This document shows, piece after piece, positions 15,649 to 25,532 of a stretch of 64,000 bases of DNA (its first letter is position 1; each line of letters starts with the position of its first letter). The position numbers and the translations under genes are program-made. Origin of the DNA: Neorhizobium petrolearium (GTDB lineage: Bacteria > Pseudomonadota > Alphaproteobacteria > Rhizobiales > Rhizobiaceae); the NCBI RefSeq assembly GCF_017873175.1, contig NZ_JAGGJW010000004.1, positions 310,001 to 374,000 on the forward strand, in the 5' to 3' direction. A model generated the notes under the pieces. The model saw nothing but the letters and a program-made list of their open reading frames with translations, was not told the DNA's origin and ran no database searches.

Positions 15649-17994
15649 ATGAGGACGATGTCGGGCGTGCAGCGGGCAACCGCGGCCGAGGGGCGGCTGC
15701 GTTTCAAATTTCCGAGCTTCGCAGGTTTGGGGCGCATCTCTCCGGAGGAGGTGCGGCTTTCCGTCAAGCCCATCTCGCGGCAGTTGCCGCGGGTGGAATT
15801 GGTTCTGAAGCGTTCCATCCCCCTTCTCATCGTTGCCTTCCTCTCCGTCGTCGCAGCCTCGCGCGTTCTCGGCATCGTGGCGGAATACGGGCGGATGGAA
15901 GATGCGGCCCGGCAGTCGACGGCGCTGATGGCGGCCGCGGCTCGCGCTGCCTTCTCCGGTGAACCGGCCTTTTCCAGCCGTGACCGGGCCATCGCGGAAA
16001 TGCGCCTCGGCTCCTTCCTGCCGCAGCAACAGCTGAAATCCGACACCTTCCTTCTCCTTGTCGACGAAGCCGGGCGTGTCTTTGGCGGATCGGGCGAGAT
16101 CGCGGCCTATATCGGGCGGCGCCTCACATCCGTGCTGCCGGAAACCGCTGCGTTGCGCCGTTTCGGCGGCGACGGTGTGATCGAGACCTATTTCGGGGAA
16201 ATTCCCCATTATGCAGCGATCCAGCCGCTCGGCAGCGAAGGCGCGCTCATCGTCGCAGCCCAATCGCTCGACGGCATTCATCGCTTCTGGCGGCGGGAAG
16301 TATCGCTCAACGTCACGCTTTTCACCGGCATTTCGGCGATCCTGCTCATCATCCTCTACGCCTACTACATGCAGGTCAAACGCGCCCGTGAGGCCGACGA
16401 TATCTTCGTCGAATCCAATCTGCGTATCGAAACCGCACTGTCGCGAGGCCGCTGCGGGCTTTGGGATTTCGACGTTACCAACAAGCGCCTCTTCTGGTCC
16501 GGCTCCATGTACGAGATGCTCGGCCTGCCGCCCGGCAGCAACGTCATCTCCTTTGCCGACGCAGCACGGATGATGCATCCGAGCGACGGCAATATCTGCA
16601 CGCTTGCCCGGGCCATAAGCCGCGGCAATGCCCGGCAGGTGGACCAGGTTTTTCGCATGCGCCATGCCGCGGGCCACTATGTCTGGATGCGCGCCCGCGC
16701 CCAGGTGGTGAAGACCGCCGCCGGCCGGACCCACGTCATCGGCATCGCCATGGACGTGACCGAGCAGCATCGTCTCGCCCAGCGATATGCCGAAGCCGAC
16801 CAGCGGCTTGCGGACGCGATCGAATGCACGTCGGAAGCCTTCGTTCTGTGGGATAAGAACGACCGGCTCGTGATGTGCAACACCCATTTCCAGCAGGCTT
16901 ACGGGCTGCCGGATAGCGTGCTGGTGCCGGGCACCGAACGTGCCTCCGTCAACGCGGCGGCCGCCCGGCCGGTCATCGAGCGGCGTGTCGCCGATCCGGA
17001 CGGCAGCGGCCTTTCCCGCACGACGGAAGTGCAGCTTGCCGACGAACGCTGGCTGCAGATCAACGAACGACGCACTCGTGACGGCGGCCTCGTCTCGGTC
17101 GGCACCGACATCACTCTCCTGAAGCGCCACCAAGAGCGGCTGCGCGACAGCGAGCGCCGGCTGATGGCGACGATCGGAGACCTTTCCTCTTCGCAGAAGA
17201 AGCTGGAGCGTCAGAAAGCCGAGCTTTCGATCGCCAATGCCAATTACCAGGCGGAAAAGGAACGCGCCGAGGCAGCCAACAAGGCGAAGTCCGATTTCCT
17301 CGCCAACATGTCGCATGAACTCAGAACGCCGCTCAACGCCATCCTCGGCTTTTCGGAAATCCTGATGAACGGCATGTTCGGGCCGCTCGGCTCGTCGAAA
17401 TATTCGGAATATTCCAAGGATATCTACGACAGCGGCAAGCATCTCCTGAACGTCATCAACGACATCCTCGACATGTCGAAGATCGAGGCCGGCCACATGC
17501 GCATCCAGTGCGAGGCGGTCGACCTGAAGTCGCTGATCGAAGAAAGCCTGCGTCTGACCTCCATCTCGGCTCAGGACAAGGCCATCATCATCCGCCAGCG
17601 CCTGTGCGACAGCCTCGACATGGCCGGCGACCGGCGCGCGCTGAAACAGGTGCTGCTCAACCTCCTCTCCAACGCCGTCAAGTTCACCAACGAGGGTGGC
17701 AAGGTCGAATTGCGCGCCCGCAGGCTTGAAAAGGGCACGGTGCTGACCATTGCCGATACGGGCATCGGCATCCCCAAGGAATCGCTCAGCAAGATCGGCC
17801 AGCCCTTCGAGCAGGTGCAGAGCCAGTATGCCAAGAGCAAGGGCGGTTCGGGGCTCGGGCTTGCCATCTCCCGCTCGCTGATCTCGCTCCACGGCGGCAC
17901 GATGCGCATCCGTTCCCAGGTCGGCAGGGGAACCGTGGTTTCGCTGCATATCCCCGACCGGCCGCTGCAGGCGGCACGGAAACGGTCGGCGTAA
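15649..17994 (+). CDS. pleC: PleC-like cell-cycle sensor histidine kinase/phosphatase
   Basis: A 781-residue membrane kinase. It has transmembrane helices near residues 56-76 and 220-242 with a periplasmic sensor region between. PAS-type segments follow (~255-380 and ~385-500), then a coiled coil (~500-545). The HisKA box SHELRTPLNAILGF carries the phospho-accepting His near residue 556. HATPase boxes are LLNLLSNAVKF (~670), DTGIGIP (~703) and GSGLGL (~733). The kinase core and the position next to glnE fit PleC of Sinorhizobium, as I recall it. PleC acts mainly as a phosphatase on DivK, opposing DivJ, which is also in this window. A GAGGGA ribosome site is present. Another PdhS-family kinase is the main alternative. 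Confidence 0.72.
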   Translation: MRTMSGVQRATAAEGRLRFKFPSFAGLGRISPEEVRLSVKPISRQLPRVELVLKRSIPLLIVAFLSVVAASRVLGIVAEYGRMEDAARQSTALMAAAARAAFSGEPAFSSRDRAIAEMRLGSFLPQQQLKSDTFLLLVDEAGRVFGGSGEIAAYIGRRLTSVLPETAALRRFGGDGVIETYFGEIPHYAAIQPLGSEGALIVAAQSLDGIHRFWRREVSLNVTLFTGISAILLIILYAYYMQVKRAREADDIFVESNLRIETALSRGRCGLWDFDVTNKRLFWSGSMYEMLGLPPGSNVISFADAARMMHPSDGNICTLARAISRGNARQVDQVFRMRHAAGHYVWMRARAQVVKTAAGRTHVIGIAMDVTEQHRLAQRYAEADQRLADAIECTSEAFVLWDKNDRLVMCNTHFQQAYGLPDSVLVPGTERASVNAAAARPVIERRVADPDGSGLSRTTEVQLADERWLQINERRTRDGGLVSVGTDITLLKRHQERLRDSERRLMATIGDLSSSQKKLERQKAELSIANANYQAEKERAEAANKAKSDFLANMSHELRTPLNAILGFSEILMNGMFGPLGSSKYSEYSKDIYDSGKHLLNVINDILDMSKIEAGHMRIQCEAVDLKSLIEESLRLTSISAQDKAIIIRQRLCDSLDMAGDRRALKQVLLNLLSNAVKFTNEGGKVELRARRLEKGTVLTIADTGIGIPKESLSKIGQPFEQVQSQYAKSKGGSGLGLAISRSLISLHGGTMRIRSQVGRGTVVSLHIPDRPLQAARKRSA

Positions 17995-18180
17995 GACTCA
18001 CATAATCCTCGACATGGCGGACGCGCGGCGTCGGTGCATCAGATTACCTTGCAGGTGGTGGGTCAAAAGAACTCAGGGACAAGCGTGCGAAAGCGAATCC
18101 GCCTTAACGCCACGTGTTATCTGTCTGTTGTGGACTCCGGTTAACATCGCAGCAAGACTAGGAAATGAAGCGGGGGGAGT

Positions 18181-18621
18181 ATGTCGCCAGAATGCCCGTT
18201 CTGCATGGCAAACCGAAGCGGGAAGGACCAGCCCGTTTTCGCCAACGAAACCTGCTTCTTCCTCAAAAGTGCAGATGAGGTTCTCCAGCATTCTGGCATG
18301 ATCATCCCATTCAGGCACGTCAGCTCACCATTCGATCTCACCCCTGCCGAGTGGATCGATACTTTTGATCTCCTGATTAGAGCCAAAATCCATTTAGGCC
18401 AGACAGAGCCTCACGGCTTCAACTTGGGATGGAATGTAGGGCAAGCGGCAGGGCAGGCAGTCAATCACGTGCATCTGCACGTAATTGCGCGCTTCGCCGA
18501 CGAACCGCTCACAGGTCAAGGCATACGCTATCACCTCAAGCAATTGAAGAACCGCCGACAATCGTCACCTGACTGCCCCGGGAATAACGGTTCTCCCAAA
18601 CACCTCCCGCACCGCCTTTGA
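18181..18621 (+). CDS. HIT-family hydrolase
   Basis: A 146-residue histidine-triad protein with the signature HVHLHVIAR near residue 99 and an N-terminal CPFC, as in many HIT proteins with a possible metal site. HIT enzymes cleave nucleotide phosphoramidates or dinucleoside polyphosphates; the exact substrate is unknown. GGGGGGAG precedes ATG 18181. Its 3' end overlaps the end of convergent glnE by about 57 bases, so the last ~20 residues may be a read-on extension. Confidence 0.85.
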   Translation: MSPECPFCMANRSGKDQPVFANETCFFLKSADEVLQHSGMIIPFRHVSSPFDLTPAEWIDTFDLLIRAKIHLGQTEPHGFNLGWNVGQAAGQAVNHVHLHVIARFADEPLTGQGIRYHLKQLKNRRQSSPDCPGNNGSPKHLPHRL

Positions 18622-21528
18622 AAGCCTCTTGACCTCCCCTTCGAGCGTCCCGATATCCGGGCAGTCACCTGCCCGGCAGACACGCTCCAGGAGACCTGCC
18701 GGCGCGTCTTTCGGATCGAAGGGACCGTCGACGCAAAGCCGGATGACCTGGGAAAGCTCGGTGAACAAACGTAACGCTTCGAGGCAAGCGTCGAGATCGC
18801 CGGGCGGCATCAGCTTGCTGCCCAGCGTCTTCAGTGCCTCGGCCGTACTGAAGCCATAGGTATCGATGGCGACGCCGCTCGCCGGCGCGATGAGGCGCAG
18901 ATACTGCGCAATGAACTCGATATCGATCAGGCCGCCGGGGATCAGCTTGAAATCCCAGATGTCGCGCGGCGGCTTTTCCTTTTCGATTAGCGCGCGCATC
19001 TCGGCCACATCCTTGGCAATCTTGCCGACGCCCCGCCTGGCCGACAGCACTTCGCCGATCACATCCCTCGCCTCGTTCACAAGGCTTTCATCGCCGCAGA
19101 CGAGACGGGCGCGCGTCAGCGCCATATGTTCCCAGGTCCATGCTTCCTCGCGCTGATACTTGCTGAAAGCGTTGATGCGGGTGGCAACCGGCCCCTTGTT
19201 GCCCGACGGCCGCAGGCGAAGATCAACCTCGAAGATCACGCCTTCCGCCATGGGCGCGGAAAGTGCTGCGATCAGCCGCTGTGTGATGCGGGTAAAATAA
19301 CGGGTGGAATCGATGGGCTTCGGCCCCTCGCTTTCCATTGCGTCTCCGTCGTAGTCATAGAGAAGGATGAGGTCGACGTCGGAGCCGGCGGTGAGCTCGA
19401 AGCTGCCGAGCTTGCCCATCCCCATCACCGCGACACGCCCGCCGGGATAGGCGCCATGCGCGGCCGTGATTTCCGCAGTGACCGCCTTCAGCGCGGCCTC
19501 GATCAGGAGATTGGCAAGATGGGTGAAGGCGCGCGCCGCCTCGACGCCCGAGATCGCTCCGGTAAGCAGCCTGATCCCGATCAGGAAACGCTGTTCGGCA
19601 GCGAAGATGCGCAGCCGGTCGAGCAGTTCCTCGTAAGCCCTTGCACCGCCGATGAAGGTCGTCAGCCGCTGAGAAAGGTATCCCCGGGTCGGCAGCTCGG
19701 CCATCAGGCCGGGGTCCAGCATGCCGTCGAAGACATGCGGCTTGGAGGCGACGATATCCGCCAGCCTTGGGGCCGACGACATGATCGTGACGATCAGCGC
19801 CAATAGCGGCGGGTTGTTGCCGATCAGCGAGAAGAGCTGGATTCCGGCCGGCAGGCCTTTGAGAAAATGATCGAAGCGCAGCAGCGCCTCGTCGGCCCGC
19901 TTGCTTTCCCCAAATGCCTTGAGCAGCGCCGGCATGAGCTCCGTCAGTCGCTCGCGCGCCTCGACAGATTGCGTCGCCCGGTATCGGCCATAATGCCAGG
20001 TGCGGATGACGCGGGACATGTCGGCGGGTCGCTCGAAGCCGAGCGAAGCGAGCGTCTCAAGCGTGCCGGGATCATCGTGCTGTCCCGTGAAGACAAGGTT
20101 GCCGTCGCCGCCCGAAAGCTTCGCCTCCTGTTCGAAGAGCCGTGCGTAGCGTCTTTCGACCGTGCGCAGCACCTCTTCCAGCCTGGCCGAAAAGCTCGCC
20201 GCATCGGCAAAACCCAGCATGAAGGCTATTCGCTTCAACTCGGCATCCGTCTCCGGCAGGTTATGGGTCTGCTCGTCATGCACCATCTGGATGCGATGCT
20301 CGACATCGCGCAGGAACCAGTAAGCCTCGGTGAGTTCCCCGGCGATCTCCGGCGCGATCCAGTTCGCCTCGGCAAGGGCGGCAAGCGCCGCCTCCGTCTC
20401 CCGGGCGCGCAGCGGCGGCATGCGGCCGCCGGCGATCAATTGCTGGGTCTGGGCGAAGAACTCGATCTCGCGGATGCCGCCGCGGCCGAGCTTCACGTCA
20501 TGGCCCTTCACGGCGATCGCGCCATGCCCCTTGTGGACGTGGATCTGCCGCTTGATCGAATGGATGTCGGCGATCGCCGCATAGTCGAGATATTTGCGGA
20601 AGACGAAGGGGATCAGAAGCCGCAGGAAATTATCGCCGGCAGCAATGTCGCCCGCAACCGGCCGGGCCTTGATGAAGGCCGCCCGCTCCCAGTTCTGCCC
20701 CCTGCCCTCGTAATAGATCAGCGCCGCATCGAGCGAGACGGCAAGCGGCGTCGAACCGGGGTCGGGGCGCAGGCGCAGATCGGTGCGGAAGACGTAGCCG
20801 TCCGCCGTGCGCTCCTGCAGGATGCGGATCAGCCGCCGCATCATCCGCCCGTAGATTTCCGAAGCGTCGAACGGATCGGTCAGAATGCCCGCTTCCGGAT
20901 CGTAAAAGACGACGATGTCGATGTCGGAAGAATAGTTGAGTTCGCGGCCGCCGAGCTTGCCCATGCCGAGCACGATGAGGCCCGAACCCCTGCTCGGTTC
21001 GGCAGGATCGGCAAGCTTCAGCTTGCCGCTCTCATGGCCGGCGAGCAAAAGATGGTCGATCGTTGCCGCGACGGAAGCATCGGCAAAGGCGCTCAGCCAG
21101 CGCGTCGTGTCCCGAGCGGAAAAGATGCGCGCAAGATCGGCGAGCGCGACCAGAAAACTCAAACCCCGCCGAGCGTTCCTGAGTGTCGTCATCACCTCGT
21201 TTTCCGAGGGCGCCTTGCCGTCTTTCGGACGCCATGAATTGCGCGCCGAATCGATCAGTTGTTCCAAAGCCGGCTCGAGCGGCTCACCTATCGCTGTAGC
21301 GAGAAGGGTCGGAGAAACGGCGGCCGTGTCGCGCAGATAGGGTGAAAGCGTGAAGGCTGCGGCGATAAAGTCCTTCAGGGGACTTTCCTTCGTGAGCAGA
21401 TCGGCAACCGCCGGCTCGGACTTGCCCATATCCTTCAAGGCGGCCATCGCCGCCTTCAACTCCGCCTGGTTCAGCGGGCGTATCACCTCCGCCTTGACCG
21501 CATCGAGCCGGTTCAGTTTTCCCGACAC
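18565..21528 (-). CDS. glnE: Bifunctional glutamine synthetase adenylyltransferase/deadenylase
   Basis: GlnE (ATase) adds or removes AMP on glutamine synthetase in response to PII proteins, matching nitrogen assimilation to supply. At 987 residues it is full length. The two nucleotidyltransferase domains are visible through YSSDIDIVVFYD (near residue 196, removal domain) and GSDVDLILLYDYDGD (near residue 714, addition domain). GLIDIEFIAQYLRL near residue 870 belongs to the C-terminal part. Translation starts at GTG 21528 behind GAGGAGG. It lies just downstream of the histidine kinase gene on the same strand (40-base gap) and could share its transcript. Confidence 0.96.
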   Translation of the reverse strand: MSGKLNRLDAVKAEVIRPLNQAELKAAMAALKDMGKSEPAVADLLTKESPLKDFIAAAFTLSPYLRDTAAVSPTLLATAIGEPLEPALEQLIDSARNSWRPKDGKAPSENEVMTTLRNARRGLSFLVALADLARIFSARDTTRWLSAFADASVAATIDHLLLAGHESGKLKLADPAEPSRGSGLIVLGMGKLGGRELNYSSDIDIVVFYDPEAGILTDPFDASEIYGRMMRRLIRILQERTADGYVFRTDLRLRPDPGSTPLAVSLDAALIYYEGRGQNWERAAFIKARPVAGDIAAGDNFLRLLIPFVFRKYLDYAAIADIHSIKRQIHVHKGHGAIAVKGHDVKLGRGGIREIEFFAQTQQLIAGGRMPPLRARETEAALAALAEANWIAPEIAGELTEAYWFLRDVEHRIQMVHDEQTHNLPETDAELKRIAFMLGFADAASFSARLEEVLRTVERRYARLFEQEAKLSGGDGNLVFTGQHDDPGTLETLASLGFERPADMSRVIRTWHYGRYRATQSVEARERLTELMPALLKAFGESKRADEALLRFDHFLKGLPAGIQLFSLIGNNPPLLALIVTIMSSAPRLADIVASKPHVFDGMLDPGLMAELPTRGYLSQRLTTFIGGARAYEELLDRLRIFAAEQRFLIGIRLLTGAISGVEAARAFTHLANLLIEAALKAVTAEITAAHGAYPGGRVAVMGMGKLGSFELTAGSDVDLILLYDYDGDAMESEGPKPIDSTRYFTRITQRLIAALSAPMAEGVIFEVDLRLRPSGNKGPVATRINAFSKYQREEAWTWEHMALTRARLVCGDESLVNEARDVIGEVLSARRGVGKIAKDVAEMRALIEKEKPPRDIWDFKLIPGGLIDIEFIAQYLRLIAPASGVAIDTYGFSTAEALKTLGSKLMPPGDLDACLEALRLFTELSQVIRLCVDGPFDPKDAPAGLLERVCRAGDCPDIGTLEGEVKRLSKAVREVFGRTVIPGAVR

Positions 21529-21568
21529 CGAAATCCTCCTCGAATCTCTCCCTCGCTCTATACCCCAC

Positions 21569-22981
21569 TTAGGGCTTCGGAACCGGAAAGACCATGGTGA
21601 CGGTCAGGCCGGGCGCTTCCGTATTCTCCTTATGCGTGGAGGAAAGTTCGAGCGAACCGCCATGCAGTTCCATCACCGCCTCGACGAGCGAAAGGCCAAG
21701 CCCGGTGCCCGGCTTGGAGCGGCTTTCGTCAAGACGGACGAACCGCTTCAACACCTCGTCGCGCTTTTCGGCCGGAATGCCCGGCCCGTTGTCCCAGACA
21801 GAGAGCCGGAACGTGCCGTCGCTTTTTGCAAGCTTCACGCCGATCTTCGGCTCGCCCTTGCCTCCGGCGGCATATTTGATCGCGTTGTCGAGCAGATTGA
21901 AGATCGCCTGGCCGATGAGCTCGCGGTTGCCGCGCACGATGAGGCCCGGCTCCAGCGCGGTCGTAAGAGAAAGACCCGCCTCCTCCGCGACCGGCTCATA
22001 GAGCTCGGCGCTGTCGGCGGAAATCGCCGAAAGATCGACCTCGGACATTTCCGCGGCGATCGATCCGGCTTCCACGCGAGAAATCATCAGCAACGCATTG
22101 AAAGTTCGGATGAGCTGGTCGGATTCAGCGATGATGCCTTCCAGGGCGGAGCGGCGCACGTCCTCGCGCTTCTCGGCCAGCGCATCGGCCGCCTTGTTGC
22201 GCAGCCGCGTCAGCGGCGTCTTCAGGTCATGGGCGATGTTGTCCGAGACCTGACGCAGGCCTTCGTTGAGTTTCTCGATACGGCCGAGCATGGCGTTCAG
22301 CGAATCCGACAGCCTGTCGAACTCGTCGCCGGATTTTCCGACCGGCAGGCGCTGGGAGAGGTCGCCGGCCATGATCTTCTGGCTTGCCGCCGACATGCGG
22401 TCAATGCGTTTCAGCGCGTTGCGGCCGATGCCGAACCAGATTATCAGTGCGCCAAAGCCCATGATCGCCAGCGCCACCATCAAGGCCCGCCGCACGAGAC
22501 CGCGGAACCGGTTCGGATCCCCCAGATCGCGGCCCACCATGACCCGGAGGCCATTGTCGAGGAGCAGCACGTTGGCCACGGCCAGGTGCCGCCGCGGACC
22601 GGCGGCCTCCGAATAAGGTTCGTAGCTGAAAGGAAATTTAGTCCAACCCTGCTCGTCAAGCACGCCCGGCTGCACGGAGGCGACGTTGCCTGCCAGCATC
22701 TCGCCGTTCGGGCCGGCGATCACATAAAGATTGGCACCCGGCTGACGTGCGCGACGCTCCATCATCCGCAGCAAAAGATTGATGCCACCGCGCTCATAGG
22801 CGCGCTCGATATCCTGCACCTCCTCCTGCAATGTCTGACGCGTCTGCTGCGCGAGCAGCCGTTCGGACATCGCCGTCACGTAAAAGACGAGAAAAGCGGC
22901 GCATAGTGCGAAGAGCAGAATATAGAGCGCCGACAGCCGCACGGCCGTCGAGCGAAACATCAGGCGGGCACGTGCGAGCAA
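21569..22981 (-). CDS. Sensor histidine kinase of an OmpR/EnvZ-type pair
   Basis: A 470-residue inner-membrane kinase with helices near residues 13-36 and ~165-185, a HAMP linker, the HisKA motif NIAHDLKTPLTRLRNKA (His near 250) and a HATPase domain (VWDNGPGIP, TGLGLSL). Translation appears to start at TTG 22981, directly after the stop codon of the response-regulator gene (TAATTG), so the two are translationally coupled; ATG 22960 is the alternative. The signal is unknown. Its position beside degP suggests an envelope-related stimulus, by inference only. Confidence 0.9.
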   Translation of the reverse strand: MLARARLMFRSTAVRLSALYILLFALCAAFLVFYVTAMSERLLAQQTRQTLQEEVQDIERAYERGGINLLLRMMERRARQPGANLYVIAGPNGEMLAGNVASVQPGVLDEQGWTKFPFSYEPYSEAAGPRRHLAVANVLLLDNGLRVMVGRDLGDPNRFRGLVRRALMVALAIMGFGALIIWFGIGRNALKRIDRMSAASQKIMAGDLSQRLPVGKSGDEFDRLSDSLNAMLGRIEKLNEGLRQVSDNIAHDLKTPLTRLRNKAADALAEKREDVRRSALEGIIAESDQLIRTFNALLMISRVEAGSIAAEMSEVDLSAISADSAELYEPVAEEAGLSLTTALEPGLIVRGNRELIGQAIFNLLDNAIKYAAGGKGEPKIGVKLAKSDGTFRLSVWDNGPGIPAEKRDEVLKRFVRLDESRSKPGTGLGLSLVEAVMELHGGSLELSSTHKENTEAPGLTVTMVFPVPKP

Positions 22982-23659
22982 TTAGGCCTCGTCCTTGATC
23001 ATGTAGCCGGCGCCGCGGATGGTCTTCAGAAGCGGCTTGTCGAAATCCTTCTCGATCTTCGAGCGAAGCCGCGAGACATGCACGTCGATCACATTGGTTT
23101 GAGGGTCGAAATGATAGTCCCAGACGTTTTCGAGCAGCATGGTGCGGGTGACGACCTGGCCGGCATTCTTCATCAGATATTCGAGCAGGCGGAATTCGCG
23201 CGGCTGTAGAAGCACTTCCTTGCCGGCGCGCTTCACTTCGTGGGAAAGGCGGTCGAGCTCCAGGTCGCCGACGCGGTAGACCATGTCCTGTTCGGGCGTG
23301 CCTTTCCGACGTCCGAGCACTTCCACCCGGGCAAGCAGTTCGGAAAAGGCATAGGGCTTCGGCAGGTAGTCGTCGCCGCCGGCGCGCAGTCCCGTCACGC
23401 GGTCATCCACCTGGCCGAGAGCGGAGAGGATCAGCACGGGGGTGTTGATGCCACGCTTGCGAAGCTCGCTGATGACCGACAAACCGTCGCGGCGCGGCAG
23501 CATGCGGTCAATCACCAGCACGTCGTAGGAATTTTCCGTGCCCATGAAGAGGCCGCTTTCGCCGTCGCTTGCATGGTCAACCACGATCCCGGCCTCGCGA
23601 AAGGCCTTGGTCATGTAGGCAGCCGCCTCCAGGTCGTCTTCGATCACCAGAATCTTCAT
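22982..23659 (-). CDS. OmpR-family response regulator
   Basis: A 225-residue regulator. The receiver domain (MKILVIEDDLEAAAYMTKAF) has the phospho-acceptor Asp in VLVIDRMLPRRDG (near residue 51) and the conserved Lys in LPKPYAF. The C-terminal winged helix is residues ~130-225. The frame extends upstream to 23740, but ATG 23659 gives the standard receiver start. It is the partner of the kinase immediately downstream. degP lies upstream on the same strand, separated by a terminator hairpin. Confidence 0.92.
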   Translation of the reverse strand: MKILVIEDDLEAAAYMTKAFREAGIVVDHASDGESGLFMGTENSYDVLVIDRMLPRRDGLSVISELRKRGINTPVLILSALGQVDDRVTGLRAGGDDYLPKPYAFSELLARVEVLGRRKGTPEQDMVYRVGDLELDRLSHEVKRAGKEVLLQPREFRLLEYLMKNAGQVVTRTMLLENVWDYHFDPQTNVIDVHVSRLRSKIEKDFDKPLLKTIRGAGYMIKDEA

Positions 23660-23763
23660 GTGCGGAACAATAGCGTCACCGCCCGTTTTTGCACCATTGG
23701 ATTCGGCAGTTTCGGCAGAATAACGGACGCTCGTCTCCATCTCTTTTCCCTTCCAAAGGAAAA

Positions 23764-23790
23764 GGGCGCCGGCCGTTGCCGGCGGCGCCC
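23764..23790 (-). terminator. Rho-independent terminator of degP
   Basis: GGGCGCCGGC pairs with GCCGGCGGCGCCC around a short loop. On the minus strand it is followed by TTTTCC. It lies 25 bases after the degP stop codon and separates degP from the two-component genes. Confidence 0.7.
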
Positions 23791-23814
23791 CGCTTCAATA
23801 CGACCCAAAAGGGA

Positions 23815-25383
23815 TCAACCCTGATCGATCGGCAGGGCGATGAAGCGGCTGTTGCCGCTGCCTTCGACCTGGAACAGCGCACGGGTGCGGCCGTCCTTGC
23901 GGGCCTCCTCGATCACCTTGCCGATATCGGCGGCACTCTCCACCTTGCGATTGTTGACCGAGACGATCTTTTCGCCGCTCTTCAGGCCGCGGGCGGCAGC
24001 CTCGGAGTCAGGATCCACCTCCGTCACCGAGAGGCCGGAACCGTCCTCGGCCGGGGCAACGGTGATGCCGAGATCGGCAAGCGCCTTCTCGCTGGACGGG
24101 GCCGGAGCGTCGGGCTGCTTCGGTTCGGCGGCGGCGGCCTCGTCACTTGCGAGGTTGCCGAGAGTGACCGGGATCGTCTGGACCTTGCCGTCGCGCCACA
24201 GTTCGACATCGACCTTGGTGTTCGGACCGAAGGCCGCGACGCGTTTGGCGAGGTCACGGGCATCCTTGATCGGCTGGCCGTTGACGGCGGTGATGACGTC
24301 GCCTTCCTTGATGCCGGCCTTCTGGCCCGGCGAACTTTCCTGCGGGGCGACCACGAGGGCACCGGAGGCTTCCTTGAGACCAAGCGATTCGGCAATGTCC
24401 TGATTGACCGGCTGGATCTGGACGCCGAGCCAGCCGCGCTCCACCTTGCCGTCCTTGATCAGGTCGTCGACGACGTCCTTGGCCACGGAGGCAGGGATTG
24501 CAAACGCGATGCCGACATTGCCGCCGGAAGGCGAGAAGATCGCCGTGTTGATACCGACAACTTCGCCCGAAAGGTTGAAGGTCGGGCCACCCGAATTGCC
24601 ACGGTTCACGGCCGCATCGACCTGGATGTAGTCGTCATAGGGACCGGAGCCGATGTCACGGCCGCGGGCCGAGACGATGCCGGCCGTCACCGTGCCGCCG
24701 AGGCCGAACGGGTTGCCGACGGCGACGACCCAGTCACCGACGCGCACCTTCGAATCGTCCGCGAAGCTGACATAGGTGAACTTGCGGCTGGAGGCGTCGA
24801 CCTTCAAGACCGCGAGGTCGGTGCGGCTGTCCTTGCCGACGAGCTTGGCTTCAAGCTCGGTACCGTCGTTCATGACGACCGTGTAGGCCGAACCGTCGGA
24901 AACGACGTGATTGTTGGTCACGAGATACCCGTCTTCGGAAATGAAGAAGCCGGACCCCTGGGCGGTCGGGCGAAGACGGTGCGGGCGGTTGCTGTCCGGG
25001 CCGCGCGGGCCGCCCCGTTCGGCGCGGTCGCGGTCGCCGGGACCGCCGGGCATCTGGCCGCCGAATTCGCGGAAGAAGCGTTTCAGCGGATGATCGTCCG
25101 GAAGCTGGTCGAAACCGCGGCCGCCGAAATTAAAGGAGAAATTGCTGCTGTCGTCGGAAGCGACCTGAGTGTCGGACTGGACACGGACGGAAACGACGGC
25201 GGGCGAAACGGCGGAGACGACGTCCGCAAAGCTCGGTGCCTGCGGTGCGGTGACGCTGACCGGAGCCGCAAAGGACTGCACGACCTGAGCCGGGATGCCG
25301 CTCGACAGCATGACCGCTGCAAGACCAGCCACGGTGGAGGCCTTCAAAACGGTCTTCAGGGAGGGACGTCCGATATTGCGCAT
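23815..25383 (-). CDS. degP: Periplasmic serine protease/chaperone, DegP/HtrA family
   Basis: DegP removes and refolds damaged periplasmic proteins. The 522-residue protein has a signal peptide (residues ~1-40), a trypsin-like domain with the catalytic triad in TNNHVV (near 158), TDLAVLKV (near 191) and GNSGGP (near 262), and two PDZ domains (~310-390 and ~430-515). A Gly/Arg/Asp-rich segment around residues 85-120 corresponds to the variable LA-loop region. It lies between the two-component pair and the cytochrome c maturation genes. In rhizobia several DegP paralogues exist; this position corresponds to degP1 in Sinorhizobium, as I recall. Confidence 0.95.
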   Translation of the reverse strand: MRNIGRPSLKTVLKASTVAGLAAVMLSSGIPAQVVQSFAAPVSVTAPQAPSFADVVSAVSPAVVSVRVQSDTQVASDDSSNFSFNFGGRGFDQLPDDHPLKRFFREFGGQMPGGPGDRDRAERGGPRGPDSNRPHRLRPTAQGSGFFISEDGYLVTNNHVVSDGSAYTVVMNDGTELEAKLVGKDSRTDLAVLKVDASSRKFTYVSFADDSKVRVGDWVVAVGNPFGLGGTVTAGIVSARGRDIGSGPYDDYIQVDAAVNRGNSGGPTFNLSGEVVGINTAIFSPSGGNVGIAFAIPASVAKDVVDDLIKDGKVERGWLGVQIQPVNQDIAESLGLKEASGALVVAPQESSPGQKAGIKEGDVITAVNGQPIKDARDLAKRVAAFGPNTKVDVELWRDGKVQTIPVTLGNLASDEAAAAEPKQPDAPAPSSEKALADLGITVAPAEDGSGLSVTEVDPDSEAAARGLKSGEKIVSVNNRKVESAADIGKVIEEARKDGRTRALFQVEGSGNSRFIALPIDQG

Positions 25384-25532
25384 CTTTAGAGTTACCTTCT
25401 TTTCTTCAGTCGTGATGTTGGCCGGAGGTCTGGCCAGGCGGTGGATGACGAAGATATAGGCGGCAACACGTTAACTGCACGTGGCGGACGAATGAAATAT
25501 TGGTAATGTTCGCCCTGGGCTGTGTCAGGCGG

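Noticed and set aside
15589-17949. A 786-codon minus-strand frame opposite pleC
   Set aside because: Length alone is impressive, but the product has no recognisable domain, while the plus strand shows PAS, HisKA and HATPase motifs.
19867-21237. A 456-codon plus-strand frame opposite glnE
   Set aside because: GlnE motifs are clear on the minus strand; the plus frame has no features.
23689-25389. A 566-codon plus-strand frame opposite degP
   Set aside because: No motifs; it is a mirror of the DegP coding sequence, which has triad and PDZ domains.
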